This document shows, piece after piece, positions 31,152 through 43,024 of a DNA stretch of 64,000 bases. Both the position numbers and the translations under genes were made by a program. The notes below the pieces were generated by a model that made no database searches, was not told the DNA's origin, and saw nothing but the letters and a program-made list of their open reading frames with translations. Position 1 is the stretch's first letter. Every line of letters starts with the position of its first letter. Source of the stretch: Pseudomonas citrullilanati (GTDB lineage Bacteria > Pseudomonadota > Gammaproteobacteria > Pseudomonadales > Pseudomonadaceae); contig NZ_JAUQOP010000015.1 in assembly GCF_030580855.1 (NCBI RefSeq), forward strand, positions 51,461 through 115,460. The letters are read 5' to 3'.

Positions 31152-31427
31152 ATGGCTACCGCACCAGTATTTACACGCCCGGAACAGAACACTACAGGAC
31201 TTGGTCCGACCCCTACGGTCAGTGGTACGAGTGATGCGCCCGCTGGCTCCACAATTGTAATTAATGAGCACAACGGTGGTGAGCTAACTAGAGGGGTGAT
31301 CGATGGAAGTGGAACTTGGAATCTTACGGTGCCGCTTTCTCGCCTCATGGTAATAGTCGCTCGAACTTATACCGATGGCGTCGGGTGGTCGCCTTGGTCC
31401 GCGCCGCTTTCTTTGCAGCCTAATTAG
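31152..31427 (+). CDS. Small single-domain bacterial Ig-like protein
   Basis: 91 residues with a good ribosome binding site (CAGGAG, 8 nt upstream). The pattern PTVSGTSDAPAGSTIVINE ... IDGSGTWNLTVPL is that of one bacterial Ig-like (Big) domain as found in repeated form in large adhesins and carbohydrate-active proteins. There is no signal peptide and only one domain, so it is either a stand-alone protein or a remnant of a larger gene. Its DNA is less GC-rich than the surroundings, which suggests recent acquisition. Confidence 0.65.
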   Translation: MATAPVFTRPEQNTTGLGPTPTVSGTSDAPAGSTIVINEHNGGELTRGVIDGSGTWNLTVPLSRLMVIVARTYTDGVGWSPWSAPLSLQPN

Positions 31428-31472
31428 GCTAAGTGGAGCAATGAAATAAGGTTGGAACCTTTTAGAGGTGCT

Positions 31473-31513
31473 CCAAGGTGTGCGTATATCATGCGCGCAC
31501 CTTGGGGTTTTTG
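31473..31513 (+). terminator. Intrinsic terminator after the Ig-like gene
   Basis: CCAAGGTGTGCG (31473-31484) pairs with CGCGCACCTTGG (31494-31505) with one wobble, followed by GGTTTTTG. Confidence 0.85.
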
Positions 31514-31570
31514 CGCGTTTTGATAAAATAACGTCTGCTCATCTTAACAGGTCAAGGCTTCAAGTAGGGG

Positions 31571-31628
31571 GCTTGAGCTGATCAGTCCGCGAAGTCGGCA
31601 ACCCCTTGATGACCAACGTACCGGCTTC
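31571..31628 (-). pseudogene. Degenerate copy of the yejK 3' end
   Basis: 58 bp matching 31831-31888 (the last codons of yejK) with 4 mismatches. The copy has the same orientation as the gene and diverges right where yejK nears its stop. It lies 260 bp downstream of the true 3' end, with a REPIN between the two. Confidence 0.85.
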
Positions 31629-31688
31629 TAGTCCCGATCAATGGGCGCTTACCGTCTACCTAGGGCTTGTGCTCTGACTGGACCACCG

Positions 31689-31782
31689 CCATCGCGAGCA
31701 AGCTCGCTCCCACATTGGATCTGCGACGAACATCGGATGTGTAGTCGCCACAATCCGTGTGGGAGCGAGCTCGCTCGCGATG
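31689..31782. repeat. REPIN
   Basis: CCATCGCGAGCAAGCTCGCT and a second arm GTGTGGGAGCGAGCTCGCTC with an altered loop; lies between the two copies of the yejK 3' end. Confidence 0.93.
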
Positions 31783-31819
31783 AGGCCCTCGAATCAACAT
31801 CTTCAGCCCCCGCCGAGCA

Positions 31820-32824
31820 TCAGTTACGGCGCTTGAGCTGATCAGTCAGCGAAGTCGGCAGCCCTTTGATGATCAACGTACCGGCTTCCTCGTCATATTC
31901 GATCTTCGAGCCCAGCAGGTGCGCTTCGAAACTGATGGACAGCCCTTCGGCGCGGCCGGTGAAACGACGGAACTGGTTGAGGGTGCGCTTGTCCGCCGGG
32001 ATCTCCGGCGACAGACCGTAGTCCTTGTTGCGGATGTGATCGTAGAAGGCCTTGGGGCGGTCTTCGTCGATCAGTTCGGACAGCTCTTCCAGGCCCATGG
32101 GCTCGCCGAGCTTGGCCTGGCTGCTGGCATAGTCCACCAGGGTCTTGGTTTTTTCCCGGGCATCGTCTTCGGGCAGGTCCTCGCTCTCGACGAAATCGCT
32201 GAAGGCCTTGAGCAGCGTGCGGGTCTCGCCGGGGCCGTCGACGCCTTCCTGGCAACCGATGAAATCGCGGAAATACTCCGAGACTTTCTTGCCGTTCTTG
32301 CCCTTGATGAAGGAAATGTATTGCTTGGACTGCTTGTTGTTCTGCCATTCCGAGACGTTGATCCGGGCCGCCAGGTGCAACTGGCCAAGGTCCAGGTGGC
32401 GCGACGGCGTCACGTCCAGTTCCTCGGTCACCGCCACGCCCTCGCTGTGGTGCAGCAGGGCGATCGCCAGGTAATCGGTCATGCCCTGTTGGTAATGGGC
32501 GAACAACACATGGCCGCCCACCGACAGGTTGGATTCCTCCATCAGCTTTTGCAGGTGTTCCACCGCCACGCGACTGAAGGCGGTGAAATCCTTGCCACCC
32601 TCCAGGTACTCCTTCAGCCAGCCGCTGAACGGGTGCGCCCCGGACTCGGCATGGAAGAAACCCCAGGCCTTGCCTTGCTTGGCGTTGTAGCTCTCGTTGA
32701 GGTCGGCGAGCATGTTCTCGATGGCCGTGGACTCTTTCAATTCGGAGTCGCGGGCATGGAGCACGGCGGGGCTGCCGTCGGGTTTCTTGTCGATCAGGTG
32801 GACGATGCAGTGACGGATCGGCAT
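31820..32824 (-). CDS. yejK: Nucleoid-associated protein YejK (NdpA)
   Basis: 334 residues from ATG 32824 ([19 protein letters not shown]); a longer open frame to 32941 has no start signals. The family is a broadly conserved proteobacterial nucleoid protein that interacts with topoisomerase IV and gyrase in E. coli. The basic end (TDQLKRRN) is typical. It is divergent from hupN, another nucleoid protein. Its 3' end is duplicated 260 bp away. Confidence 0.95.
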   Translation of the reverse strand: MPIRHCIVHLIDKKPDGSPAVLHARDSELKESTAIENMLADLNESYNAKQGKAWGFFHAESGAHPFSGWLKEYLEGGKDFTAFSRVAVEHLQKLMEESNLSVGGHVLFAHYQQGMTDYLAIALLHHSEGVAVTEELDVTPSRHLDLGQLHLAARINVSEWQNNKQSKQYISFIKGKNGKKVSEYFRDFIGCQEGVDGPGETRTLLKAFSDFVESEDLPEDDAREKTKTLVDYASSQAKLGEPMGLEELSELIDEDRPKAFYDHIRNKDYGLSPEIPADKRTLNQFRRFTGRAEGLSISFEAHLLGSKIEYDEEAGTLIIKGLPTSLTDQLKRRN

Positions 32825-33220
32825 GGGTATCTCGGCTGGTGAAAGAGAGGAGGGCGCGCTCCCCGAAAAAGGGCCCAGTGTACCGCAATCACTGGTTTTG
32901 AAACCCCGGAAAGCCTCTTTCAGAGCCGTCCGACAGCCCATATGTATTTTTTTACCGTTTTAGCGCAAGAAAGCTGACCAAATGGGTAGCTAGAGGCGGA
33001 TATTTCACAGGCGTTGTGCTAGTTTTGCCCGGTCTTACGCGAAGTCACTGCGTTAAGCGTGCATTCAGCATTTGTCAGGTCGAACCAAACCCGGTTTTTG
33101 GCATCTATTACCCCGATCCGTCGTGGTGATTGCCGAGGGTGCCTGATCAAGATGGATCGGGCTCGATGGCTGACACTGCACTCTGCAATCCATATGAATT
33201 TGATAGGGAAGGAACACTAC
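32825..33220 (+). promoter_or_regulatory. Shared upstream region of yejK and hupN
   Basis: 396 bp without a gene between two divergent genes; it must hold both promoters. The yejK-proximal part contains a T-rich stretch (32946-32953). A GGGAAGGA ribosome binding site precedes hupN. I see no clear operator. Confidence 0.45.
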
Positions 33221-33502
33221 ATGGCTCTTACTAAAGACCAACTGATCGCTGATTTGGCTGAAGCTGTAGACGCGCCGAAAACCACCGTGCGTGCACTGCT
33301 GGACCAACTGGGCCAAATCGTTGCCGATCAGCTGGAAAACGGCGGCGAGATCACTCTGCCGGGCGTTGGCAAGCTGAAGGTCACCGAGCGTCCTGCCCGT
33401 ACCGGCCGCAACCCTTCGACTGGCGCCGCCATCGAAATCGCTGCCAAGAAAGTGATCAAGCTGGTTGTGGCCAAAGGCCTGACCGACGCGGTCAACAAGT
33501 AA
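33221..33502 (+). CDS. hupN: HU-family DNA-binding protein HupN
   Basis: 93 residues, basic, with the HU beta-arm PARTGRNPSTGAAIEIAAKKV. HU bends and compacts DNA as a dimer. The symbol hupN is based on the conserved Pseudomonas neighbourhood (yejK, hupN, rlmF, valS); the sequence alone would say only HU/IHF family. Confidence 0.92.
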   Translation: MALTKDQLIADLAEAVDAPKTTVRALLDQLGQIVADQLENGGEITLPGVGKLKVTERPARTGRNPSTGAAIEIAAKKVIKLVVAKGLTDAVNK

Positions 33503-33519
33503 GACCGCTGCACGTGAAG

Positions 33520-33552
33520 CCGTGCCACGGAGCGATCCGGGCACGGTTTTTT
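33520..33552 (+). terminator. Intrinsic terminator of hupN
   Basis: CCGTGCC ... GGCACGG stem followed by six T residues, 17 bp past the stop. Confidence 0.92.
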
Positions 33553-33573
33553 ATTGCCTTGAAAAAAGGGGGC

Positions 33574-33613
33574 TGTGGCGAGGGGATTTTGTGGGGGCAA
33601 GGCTTGCTCCCAC
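33574..33613. repeat. Single REP arm fused to another Pseudomonas repeat
   Basis: TGTGGCGAGGGGATTT is the opening of a second repeat type (compare 63875) and runs straight into TGTGGGGGCAAGGCTTGCTC, a REP-like palindrome. It may be a junction of two elements. Confidence 0.6.
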
Positions 33614-34633
33614 TCAGTCCTTGCGTACCCAGCGAGCCCGGCGCCAGGCCTGTTGCCGGGCCTCGTCCTGGAACGTCCAGGCCACGAAGCGGCTCTGTTT
33701 CTGCCCCTGGGACATTTCCACCACCTCGCTGTGCAGTGCGCCGGCCTTTTTCAGCGCGGCCTGGATCGCCGGCAGGTTCGACGCCTTCGACACCAGCGTG
33801 CTGAACCACAGCACCTGCCCGGCCACCTGGGCGCTTTCGCTGATCAGTTGCGTCACGAACCGCGCTTCCCCACCTTCGCACCACAGCTCGGCGGCCTGGC
33901 CGCCGAAGTTCAGCACGGGCAACTTGCGTTTCGGGTCAGCCTTGCCCAGTGCCCGCCACTTGCGCTGGCTGCCCTTGGTGGCTTCCTCCAGGGAGGCGTG
34001 GAAGGGCGGATTGCACAGGGTCAGGTCGAAGCGCTCGGCGTCGTCCAGCAGGCCGAGCAGAATTTGCTTGCGGTTGGTTTGCTGGCGCAGCTGGATGACT
34101 TTGTTCAGTCCATTGGATTGCACGATGGCCTTGGCCGAGGCGATGGCCGTGGGATCGATCTCCGAACCGAGGAAATGCCAGCGATAGTCGCTGTAGCCGA
34201 CCAGCGGGTAGATGCAGTTGGCGCCGGTGCCGATGTCCAGCACCTTCACCGCCGCCCCGCGGGGGATTTCGCCGTCGTTGTGGCGGGCCAGCAGGTCGGC
34301 GAGGAAGTGCACGTAGTCCGCCCGCCCCGGTACCGGCGGGCACAGGTAGTCGGCCGGGATATCCCAATGGGCGATGCCGTAGAACGACTTGAGCAGCGCG
34401 CGGTTGAACACCCGCACGGCTTCGGGGCTGGCGAAGTCGATGCTCTCCTTGCCGTAAGGGTTGATGATGACGAACCTGGCCAATTCGGGCGTGGATTTGA
34501 TCAGCGCTGGAAAGTCATAGCGGCCCTGGTGCCGATTGCGTGGATGCAGGCTGGCCTTTTCCCGCGGCGCTTTTAGGTCGGGAGCGGGCTTGGGCTTCGG
34601 GCGTGCAGGCTTGGGGGGGCGGGGGGCGGTCAT
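33614..34633 (-). CDS. rlmF: 23S rRNA m6A1618 methyltransferase RlmF
   Basis: 339 residues from ATG 34633 ([16 protein letters not shown]). A basic, Pro-rich N-terminal tail of about 30 residues leads to an SAM-dependent methyltransferase fold: [16 protein letters not shown] for SAM binding and NPPF, the catalytic motif of N6-adenine methylases. RlmF (YbiN) methylates A1618 of 23S rRNA with SAM. Stands alone between hupN and valS. Confidence 0.95.
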   Translation of the reverse strand: MTAPRPPKPARPKPKPAPDLKAPREKASLHPRNRHQGRYDFPALIKSTPELARFVIINPYGKESIDFASPEAVRVFNRALLKSFYGIAHWDIPADYLCPPVPGRADYVHFLADLLARHNDGEIPRGAAVKVLDIGTGANCIYPLVGYSDYRWHFLGSEIDPTAIASAKAIVQSNGLNKVIQLRQQTNRKQILLGLLDDAERFDLTLCNPPFHASLEEATKGSQRKWRALGKADPKRKLPVLNFGGQAAELWCEGGEARFVTQLISESAQVAGQVLWFSTLVSKASNLPAIQAALKKAGALHSEVVEMSQGQKQSRFVAWTFQDEARQQAWRRARWVRKD

Positions 34634-34715
34634 GGTCGAGTCGATTCGGGGAGGGTTCAAAAAGTGGCGGGCATTGTCCCACATCTGGCTGTGCCTTGAG
34701 GCCTGCGTCGTTCAA

Positions 34716-34803
34716 TGTGGGAGCGAGCCTGCTCGCGAAGGGCGCGCATCAGCCCCTGGCCATTGGCTGACCCACCGCCTTCGCGAGCAGGCTCGCCCCC
34801 ACA
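34716..34803. repeat. REPIN
   Basis: TGTGGGAGCGAGCCTGCTCG arm and a complementary arm with one changed base (GGCTCGCCCCCACA), between rlmF and valS. Confidence 0.93.
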
Positions 34804-34821
34804 GAAGAAAGTATCAGGTAG

Positions 34822-34848
34822 AAAAAAGGAGGCCACCGGGGCCTCCTT
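34822..34848 (-). terminator. Intrinsic terminator of valS
   Basis: On the minus strand AGGAGGCC-CCGGT-GGCCTCCT is followed by TTTTT, 18 bp after the valS stop. Confidence 0.92.
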
Positions 34849-34866
34849 CTTCATTGCGGCGTGCCG

Positions 34867-37719
34867 TTACAGGCTGGCAATCCGCGCATGCTGCTCGGCC
34901 AGCTTGCCCAGGGCCTGTTCAGCCTCGGCCAGTTTGGCTCGTTCCTTCTCGATGACGTCGGCCGGAGCCTTGTCGACGAAGCCGGCGTTGGACAGCTTGC
35001 CGCCGACCCGCTGGACTTCGCCCTTGAGGCGGGCGATTTCCTTGTCCAGGCGCGCCAGTTCGGCGGCCTTGTCGATCAGGCCGGCCATCGGCACCAGCAC
35101 TTCCATCTCGCCAACCAGGGCGGTGGCCGAAAGAGGCGCTTCTTCACCGGCTGCCAGGACCGTCACCGATTCGAGCTTCGCCAGCTTCTTGAGCAGCGCC
35201 TCGTTCTCGTTGAGACGGCGCAGGTCTTCGGCGTTGGCGTTGTTCAGGAACAGGGTCAGCGGCTTGCCCGGGCCGATGTTCATTTCGGCGCGGATGTTGC
35301 GCAGGCCGAGCATGAAGGTCTTGAGCCACTCGATGTCATCTTCGGCCGCTGGATCGATGCGGCTTTCATTGGCCACCGGCCACGGCTGCAGCATGATCGT
35401 CTTGCCTTCGGCACCGGCCAGCGGCGCGATGCGCTGCCAGATTTCCTCGGTGATGAACGGCATGAACGGATGCGCCAGGCGCAACGCCACTTCCAGCACG
35501 CGCACCAGGGTGCGGCGGGTGCCGCGCTGGCGTTCGGCCGGGGCGTTCTCGTCCCACAGCACCGGCTTGGACAGTTCCAGGTACCAGTCGCAATACTGGT
35601 TCCAGATGAACTCGTACAAGGCCTGGGCGGCCAGGTCGAAGCGGAACTGCTCCAACTGGCGGGTCACTTCGGCTTCGGTGCGTTGCAACTGCGAGATGAT
35701 CCAGCGATCGGCCAGGGTCAGCTCGTAGGCTTCGCCGTTCTGGCCGCAGTCTTCGCCTTTGTCCAGCACGTAGCGCGCGGCGTTCCAGATCTTGTTGCAG
35801 AAATTGCGATAGCCTTCGACGCGGCCCATGTCGAACTTGATGTCGCGTCCGGTGGACGCCAGGGAGCAGAACGTGAAGCGCATCGCGTCGGTGCCGAAGC
35901 TGGCGATGCCGTCCGGGAATTCCTCGCGGGTCTGCTTCTCGATTTTCTTCAGCAGCTTGGGGGTCGGCTGCATCAGGCCGGTGGTGCGTTTCTCCACCAG
36001 CGCTTCCAGATCGATGCCGTCGATGATGTCCAGCGGGTCAAGGACGTTGCCCTTGGACTTGGACATCTTCTGGCCCTGGCCGTCGCGCACCAGGCCGTGG
36101 ACGTAGACCGTCTTGAACGGGACCTGTGGCGTGCCGTCGGGGTTCTTGATCAGGTGCATGGTCAGCATGATCATCCGGGCGACCCAGAAGAAAATGATGT
36201 CGAAACCGGTGACCAGCACGTCGGTGGAGTGGAAGTTCTTCAGGAACTCGGTCTGCTGCGGCCAGCCCAGGGTCGAGAACGTCCACAGGCCGGAGCTGAA
36301 CCAGGTATCGAGGACGTCGTTATCCTGTTGCAGCGCTACGTCCGGACCGAGGTTGTGCTTGGCGCGGACTTCGGCTTCGTCGCGGCCGACATAGACCTTG
36401 CCCGACTCGTCGTACCAGGCCGGGATGCGATGGCCCCACCACAGTTGGCGGCTGATGCACCAATCCTGGATGTCGCGCATCCAGGAGAAATACATGTTTT
36501 CGTACTGCTTGGGCACGAACTGGATACGGCCGTCTTCCACCGCGGCAATCGCCGGTTCGGCCAGCGGCTTGGTGGACACGTACCACTGGTCGGTCAGCCA
36601 CGGCTCGATGACGGTGCCGGAGCGGTCGCCTTTCGGGACTTTCAGGGCGTGGTCGTCGACGCTGACCAGCAGGCCGGCGGCATCGAACGCGGCGACGATC
36701 TGCTTGCGCGCTTCGAAGCGGTCGAGGCCGGCGTATTCGGCCGGGATCTGGCCGTCGACCTGTTCGTTCAGCGTACCGTCCAGGTTGAACACCTGGGCTG
36801 CCGGCAGGACGTTGGCGTTCTTGTCGAAGATATTGAGCAGCGGCAGGTTGTGACGCTTGCCGACTTCGTAGTCGTTGAAGTCGTGGGCCGGGGTGATCTT
36901 CACGCAGCCGGTGCCGAACTCGGGGTCGCAGTAATCATCGCCGATGATCGGGATGCGCCGGCCCACCAGCGGCAGCTCCACGAACTGGCCGATCAGCGCC
37001 TTGTAGCGCTCGTCGTTCGGGTTCACCGCCACGGCCGAGTCGCCGAGCATGGTTTCCGGACGGGTGGTGGCGACGATCAGGTAGTCCTTGCCCTCGGCGG
37101 TCTTGGCGCCATCGGCCAATGGGTACTTCAGGTTCCAGAGGAAACCTTTCTCGTCATGGTTTTCCACTTCGAGGTCGGAAATGGCGGTGTGCAGCTTGGT
37201 GTCCCAGTTGACCAGGCGCTTGCCGCGATAGATCAGCCCGTCCTCGTGCAGGCGCACGAAGGCTTCCTTCACCGCTTCGGAGAGGCCGTCGTCCATGGTG
37301 AAGCGCTCGCGGCTCCAGTCCACGGACGAGCCGAGGCGACGGATCTGGCGGCTGATGTTGCCGCCGGACTCAGCCTTCCATTCCCAGATCTTCTCGAGGA
37401 ATTTTTCGCGACCCAGGTCATGGCGGTTCTGGCCCTGGGCCTCGAGGCGACGCTCCACCAGCATCTGCGTGGCGATACCGGCGTGGTCGGTGCCCGGCTG
37501 CCACAAGGTGTTGCGGCCTTGCATGCGGCGGAAACGGATCAGGGCGTCCATGATCGCGTTGTTGAAACCGTGGCCCATGTGCAGGCTGCCGGTGACGTTC
37601 GGCGGCGGGATCATGATGGTGTAGGAATCGCCCGCGCCTTGCGGAGCGAAATAATTCTCGGACTCCCAGGTGTTGTACCAGGAAGTTTCAATGGCGTGCG
37701 GCTGGTAGGTCTTATCCAT
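34867..37719 (-). CDS. valS: Valyl-tRNA synthetase
   Basis: 950 residues, class I synthetase charging tRNA-Val. HIGH-type motif [13 protein letters not shown] (about 38-50), editing domain in the 200s to 300s, KMSKSKGNV (about 553-561), anticodon-binding domain and a C-terminal coiled coil ([14 protein letters not shown]). Normal length for the family. It stands 37 bp from the terminator region and has a REPIN upstream. Confidence 0.98.
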   Translation of the reverse strand: MDKTYQPHAIETSWYNTWESENYFAPQGAGDSYTIMIPPPNVTGSLHMGHGFNNAIMDALIRFRRMQGRNTLWQPGTDHAGIATQMLVERRLEAQGQNRHDLGREKFLEKIWEWKAESGGNISRQIRRLGSSVDWSRERFTMDDGLSEAVKEAFVRLHEDGLIYRGKRLVNWDTKLHTAISDLEVENHDEKGFLWNLKYPLADGAKTAEGKDYLIVATTRPETMLGDSAVAVNPNDERYKALIGQFVELPLVGRRIPIIGDDYCDPEFGTGCVKITPAHDFNDYEVGKRHNLPLLNIFDKNANVLPAAQVFNLDGTLNEQVDGQIPAEYAGLDRFEARKQIVAAFDAAGLLVSVDDHALKVPKGDRSGTVIEPWLTDQWYVSTKPLAEPAIAAVEDGRIQFVPKQYENMYFSWMRDIQDWCISRQLWWGHRIPAWYDESGKVYVGRDEAEVRAKHNLGPDVALQQDNDVLDTWFSSGLWTFSTLGWPQQTEFLKNFHSTDVLVTGFDIIFFWVARMIMLTMHLIKNPDGTPQVPFKTVYVHGLVRDGQGQKMSKSKGNVLDPLDIIDGIDLEALVEKRTTGLMQPTPKLLKKIEKQTREEFPDGIASFGTDAMRFTFCSLASTGRDIKFDMGRVEGYRNFCNKIWNAARYVLDKGEDCGQNGEAYELTLADRWIISQLQRTEAEVTRQLEQFRFDLAAQALYEFIWNQYCDWYLELSKPVLWDENAPAERQRGTRRTLVRVLEVALRLAHPFMPFITEEIWQRIAPLAGAEGKTIMLQPWPVANESRIDPAAEDDIEWLKTFMLGLRNIRAEMNIGPGKPLTLFLNNANAEDLRRLNENEALLKKLAKLESVTVLAAGEEAPLSATALVGEMEVLVPMAGLIDKAAELARLDKEIARLKGEVQRVGGKLSNAGFVDKAPADVIEKERAKLAEAEQALGKLAEQHARIASL

Positions 37720-37838
37720 GCGCGGCGGGACCCTATTGGCATTTATTCAGGAAAAGCCGGGAAGTATAGCGGGCGGGGCGGGTGCAGGCCACAGGCTGCG
37801 AGCAGCAAGTCGGGCCTATGTGTGGGTATTGGGAACCC

Positions 37839-37928
37839 TGTGGGAGCGAGCTTGCTCGCGATAGCGGTGGTTCAGCCTGCATTGATACTGGATGTGCCGG
37901 CCCCATCGCGAGCAAGCTCGCTCCCACA
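37839..37928. repeat. REPIN
   Basis: TGTGGGAGCGAGCTTGCTCG and complement, between valS and the small conserved gene. Confidence 0.95.
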
Positions 37929-37956
37929 GGGGGCCGGTGATCAGCCGATCACTGGG

Positions 37957-38322
37957 TTATTCGTACTGGCTCAGCAGCCGTTCCATCCGTGCATCCAGCC
38001 GGCGCTTGATCTCGGTCTCGATGTGCGGGGCGAAGTCGTCGATGACGTCTTGCAGGATCAGCTGTGCGGCGGCGCGCAGTTCGCTGTCCAGGTGCAGCAG
38101 GGCGTCGGGGCCCTTGGGCTCGGCCTTGGCGGCGGGCTTGGGCTCGGGCTGGCCGGCGATCGGGTCGAACAGCAGCGGGATCTGTTCCTCGTGCACGGGT
38201 TCATGCACGACCGTGTCGGTCAGCAGCGGCGGTTGCAGGTTGTCGTCGCCGAGCAGTTGGCGGATCGACTCGAGGTCGTCCAGCAAGTGCGCGGGTTTTT
38301 GCGGCGGTTTTGGAGTGTCCAT
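37957..38322 (-). CDS. Small conserved protein next to holC, function unknown
   Basis: 121 residues, acidic, with no signal peptide or membrane segment. It has a Pro-rich linker (PEPKPAAKAEPKGP) and a likely helical C terminus (IETEIKRRLDARMERLLSQYE). It is found between valS and holC in pseudomonads by gene order, 7 bp after holC, so it is probably cotranscribed with holC and may work with DNA replication proteins, but nothing in the sequence shows a function. Confidence 0.75.
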   Translation of the reverse strand: MDTPKPPQKPAHLLDDLESIRQLLGDDNLQPPLLTDTVVHEPVHEEQIPLLFDPIAGQPEPKPAAKAEPKGPDALLHLDSELRAAAQLILQDVIDDFAPHIETEIKRRLDARMERLLSQYE

Positions 38323-38329
38323 CGTAGGC

Positions 38330-38758
38330 TCAGAGTCGCTGTAAACGGTGGTCTTGCAGAGGATAGCCCTGTTCGCGGTAGAAACGGAAACTCTCCCGCG
38401 CGGCTTGCCGGATGACCGGGTCTTCCACCACCACTTCCGCCACCCGGGCGAAGCGCTGGGCGAAGGCCGGGACCTTCAGGTCGAGGTTGACCAGCAGGTC
38501 CTGGTGCTGGCCGCAATCGGTCCCCAACCCCAGGACGATCAGCCCGTCGGGTTCGCTCTCGGCCGCGCCGTGGGGCACGAAGCTCTCGCCCTTGAACGCC
38601 CACAGGCGCGCATCGAGGTCCTCGCGCTGGGCGGCATCGCTGCAATGCAGGTAGATGCGGTGCCCCATGCGCCAGGCCTTTTCCGTGAGCTTGCAGGCAA
38701 AATCCAGCCGCGCCGACGGATCGGCGCTGGGCAGGATATAGAAATCGACTTTGGTCAT
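38330..38758 (-). CDS. holC: DNA polymerase III chi subunit
   Basis: 142 residues. MTKVDFYILPSADPSARLDFACKLTEKAWRMGHRIYLHC is typical of HolC, which binds SSB and links it to the clamp loader via the psi subunit. It follows pepA with a strong hairpin between, as in other pseudomonads. Confidence 0.93.
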   Translation of the reverse strand: MTKVDFYILPSADPSARLDFACKLTEKAWRMGHRIYLHCSDAAQREDLDARLWAFKGESFVPHGAAESEPDGLIVLGLGTDCGQHQDLLVNLDLKVPAFAQRFARVAEVVVEDPVIRQAARESFRFYREQGYPLQDHRLQRL

Positions 38759-38771
38759 TGCGGTTCCTGAG

Positions 38772-38809
38772 CCGCCGTCGGCGTCACCCGCGGGCGACGC
38801 CGACGGCGG
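38772..38809 (-). promoter_or_regulatory. Strong intercistronic hairpin between pepA and holC
   Basis: A perfect 14-bp stem, CCGCCGTCGGCGTC with GACGCCGACGGCGG, around a 10-nt loop. It has no T-run, so it may protect or process the pepA mRNA or reduce readthrough into holC. Confidence 0.6.
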
Positions 38810-38818
38810 TCATTGGTG

Positions 38819-40646
<1,828 letters not shown>

Positions 40647-41768
40647 TTGATCGTCTTCCGTTATCTATCCCGCGAAGTCCTGCTGACCCTGAGCGCGGTC
40701 AGTGCCGTGCTGCTGGTCATCATCATGAGCGGGCGCTTCATCAAATACCTGGCCCAGGCGGCTTCCGGTGCCCTGGATCCGGGCTCCCTGTTCCTGATCA
40801 TGGGCTTCCGCCTGCCGGGCTTCCTGCAATTGATCCTGCCGCTGGGGTTGTTCCTCGGTATCCTGCTGGCCTATGGCCGCTTGTACCTGGACAGCGAGAT
40901 GACCGTGCTGTCGGCCACCGGCATGAGCCAGCAACGCCTGTTGCGCATTACCCTTTTCCCGGCCGCACTGGTTGCGCTGCTGGTGGCGTGGCTGAGCCTG
41001 AGCCTGTCGCCCCAGGGCGCCAACCAGTTCCAGCTGCTGATCAACCAGCAGGACGCAATGACCGAATTCGACACGTTGGTGCCGGGGCGCTTCCAGGCGC
41101 TGCGCGACGGCACGCGGGTCACCTACACCGAACAGCTGTCGGACGACCGGATCAACCTGGGCGGTGTCTTCATCACGCAGAAGAACCTGTCTTCCGACGG
41201 TGGCAAGGACCGTGGCATTTCCGTGCTGGTGGCCGAGAAGGGCAAGCAGCAGATCAGTCCCGAGGGCAACCGCTACCTGATCCTGGAAAACGGCTACCGC
41301 TACGACGGCAAGCCGGGGCAGGCCGATTACCGGGCCGTCAAGTACGACACCTATGGCGTATTGCTGCCCAAGCCGGAAGTCAGCGAGGAAGTCACCGACC
41401 GCGACGCCATGCCCACCGCCAGCCTGCTGGGCAGCAATGACCTGCGTGCCCGCACCGAGCTGCAATGGCGCCTGTCGCTGCCGCTGCTGGTGTTCATCGT
41501 GACCCTCATGGCGGTCCCGCTGGCGCGGGTCAACCCACGCCAGGGCCGTTTCCTCAAGTTGCTGCCGGCGATTCTCCTGTACATGGCCTACCTGACTATC
41601 CTGATTTCCGCCCGCAGTGCCCTGGAAAAAGGCAAGATCCCGCCCACGCTGGGCCTGTGGTGGGTGCACGGGATCTTCCTGGCCATCGGCCTGGGGCTGC
41701 TCTACTGGGAGCCCCTGCGCCTGAAGCTGGCCAGTCGTCGCAGCGCGCCGGAGGTGGCCCGTGGTTAA
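40647..41768 (+). CDS. lptF: LPS export permease LptF
   Basis: 373 residues. I start at the TTG at 40647, giving (M)IVFRYLSREVLLT, because GGAG lies 8 nt upstream and homologues begin with MIVFRY; a GTG at 40638 is the alternative. Six transmembrane segments with a periplasmic beta-jellyroll domain between the third and fourth. LptF and LptG form the membrane part of the LptB2FG transporter that extracts LPS. It overlaps lptG by 8 bp. Confidence 0.95.
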   Translation: MIVFRYLSREVLLTLSAVSAVLLVIIMSGRFIKYLAQAASGALDPGSLFLIMGFRLPGFLQLILPLGLFLGILLAYGRLYLDSEMTVLSATGMSQQRLLRITLFPAALVALLVAWLSLSLSPQGANQFQLLINQQDAMTEFDTLVPGRFQALRDGTRVTYTEQLSDDRINLGGVFITQKNLSSDGGKDRGISVLVAEKGKQQISPEGNRYLILENGYRYDGKPGQADYRAVKYDTYGVLLPKPEVSEEVTDRDAMPTASLLGSNDLRARTELQWRLSLPLLVFIVTLMAVPLARVNPRQGRFLKLLPAILLYMAYLTILISARSALEKGKIPPTLGLWWVHGIFLAIGLGLLYWEPLRLKLASRRSAPEVARG

Positions 41769-42822
41769 GCTCGACCGCTACATCGGCAGCAGCGTGTTCA
41801 TGGCGATCCTCGCGGTACTGGGGATCATCCTTGGCCTGGCGACCCTGTTCGCCTTCATCGACGAAATGAGCGACGTCAGCGACACCTATACCCTGGCGGA
41901 CGTGGCGAGCTACGTGCTGCTGACCGCGCCGCGCCGGCTCTACGACATGCTGCCGATGGCCGCGCTGATCGGCTGCCTGATCGGCCTGGGCAGCCTGGCC
42001 AGCAACAGCGAGCTGACCATCATGCGCGCCGCCGGCGTGTCCATTGGTCGGATCGTGTGGGCGGTGATGAAGCCGATGCTGGTGCTGATGCTGGTGGGCG
42101 TGCTGATCGGCGAATACGTCGCCCCGGCCACCGAAAACACGGCCCAGGCCAACCGTTCCCTGGCCCAGGGCGGCGGCGATGCGCAAAGCGCCAAGCATGG
42201 GCTGTGGCACCGCCAGGGCGACGAGTTCATCCATATCAACTCGGTCCAGCCCAACGGCATTCTCTACGGCGTGACCCGCTACCGCTTCGACGATCAGCGG
42301 CACATGCTTTCGTCGAGCTTCGCCAAGCGGGCCACGTTTGCCGAGGACCATTGGCAACTGAGCGACGTCACCACCACCCTGTTCCACGACAAGGGCACCG
42401 AGGTGGTCGCCGCCGCCCAGGAAAACTGGGATGTGTCCATCAGCCCGCAACTGCTCAGCACGGTGGTGATGGCGCCCGAGTCCCTGTCGATCACCGGTTT
42501 GTGGGGCTATATCCACTACCTGGCCGACCAGGGCCTGAACAATGGTCGCTACTGGCTGGCTTTCTGGGTCAAGGTGTTGCAGCCGCTGGTGACCGCCGCG
42601 TTGGTCCTGATGGCGATTTCCTTCATCTTCGGCCCGCTGCGCTCGGTGACCCTCGGTCAGCGGGTGTTCACCGGCGTGCTGGTGGGCTTCACTTTCCGCA
42701 TCGCCCAGGACCTGCTCGGGCCGTCGAGCCTGGTGTTCGGCTTCTCGCCGCTGTTCGCGGTACTGGTGCCGGCGGGCGTGTGTGCCTTGGCCGGGCTCTG
42801 GCTGCTGCGCCGGGCGGGTTGA
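41761..42822 (+). CDS. lptG: LPS export permease LptG
   Basis: 353 residues from GTG 41761 (VKLDRYIGSSVFMAILAVLG). Same layout as LptF: three N-terminal transmembrane segments, a periplasmic domain and three C-terminal segments. It partners LptF; the overlap implies coupled translation. Confidence 0.95.
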   Translation: MVKLDRYIGSSVFMAILAVLGIILGLATLFAFIDEMSDVSDTYTLADVASYVLLTAPRRLYDMLPMAALIGCLIGLGSLASNSELTIMRAAGVSIGRIVWAVMKPMLVLMLVGVLIGEYVAPATENTAQANRSLAQGGGDAQSAKHGLWHRQGDEFIHINSVQPNGILYGVTRYRFDDQRHMLSSSFAKRATFAEDHWQLSDVTTTLFHDKGTEVVAAAQENWDVSISPQLLSTVVMAPESLSITGLWGYIHYLADQGLNNGRYWLAFWVKVLQPLVTAALVLMAISFIFGPLRSVTLGQRVFTGVLVGFTFRIAQDLLGPSSLVFGFSPLFAVLVPAGVCALAGLWLLRRAG

Positions 42823-42863
42823 TCGCGCGCGTCGCGTAGCGAAGGGCTGCGGGCGCAAGGCTA

Positions 42864-42950
42864 TGTGGGAGCAAAGCTTGCTCGCGACACAGGCACCGCG
42901 GTCTTTCAGAAACCGAGGTGGCCGTTTCGCGAGCAAGCTTTGCTCCCACT
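42864..42950. repeat. REPIN of the GCAAAGC subtype
   Basis: Arms TGTGGGAGCAAAGCTTGCTC and its complement. Among the copies in this window only this one and the one at 49138-49210 carry AGCAAAGC; the two flank lepA-pdxJ. Confidence 0.95.
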
Positions 42951-43024
42951 CGCGCGGTCTATCAGGTACAATTGCCGGCTATTTTTCGGCGGGCTATGCC
43001 TGCAGCCTTTTTGAGTGTTGATCC

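Noticed and set aside
34861..38415. 1184-codon plus-strand open frame
   Set aside because: It is antisense to valS and the gene next to it and runs through a REPIN; it is an artefact of high GC.
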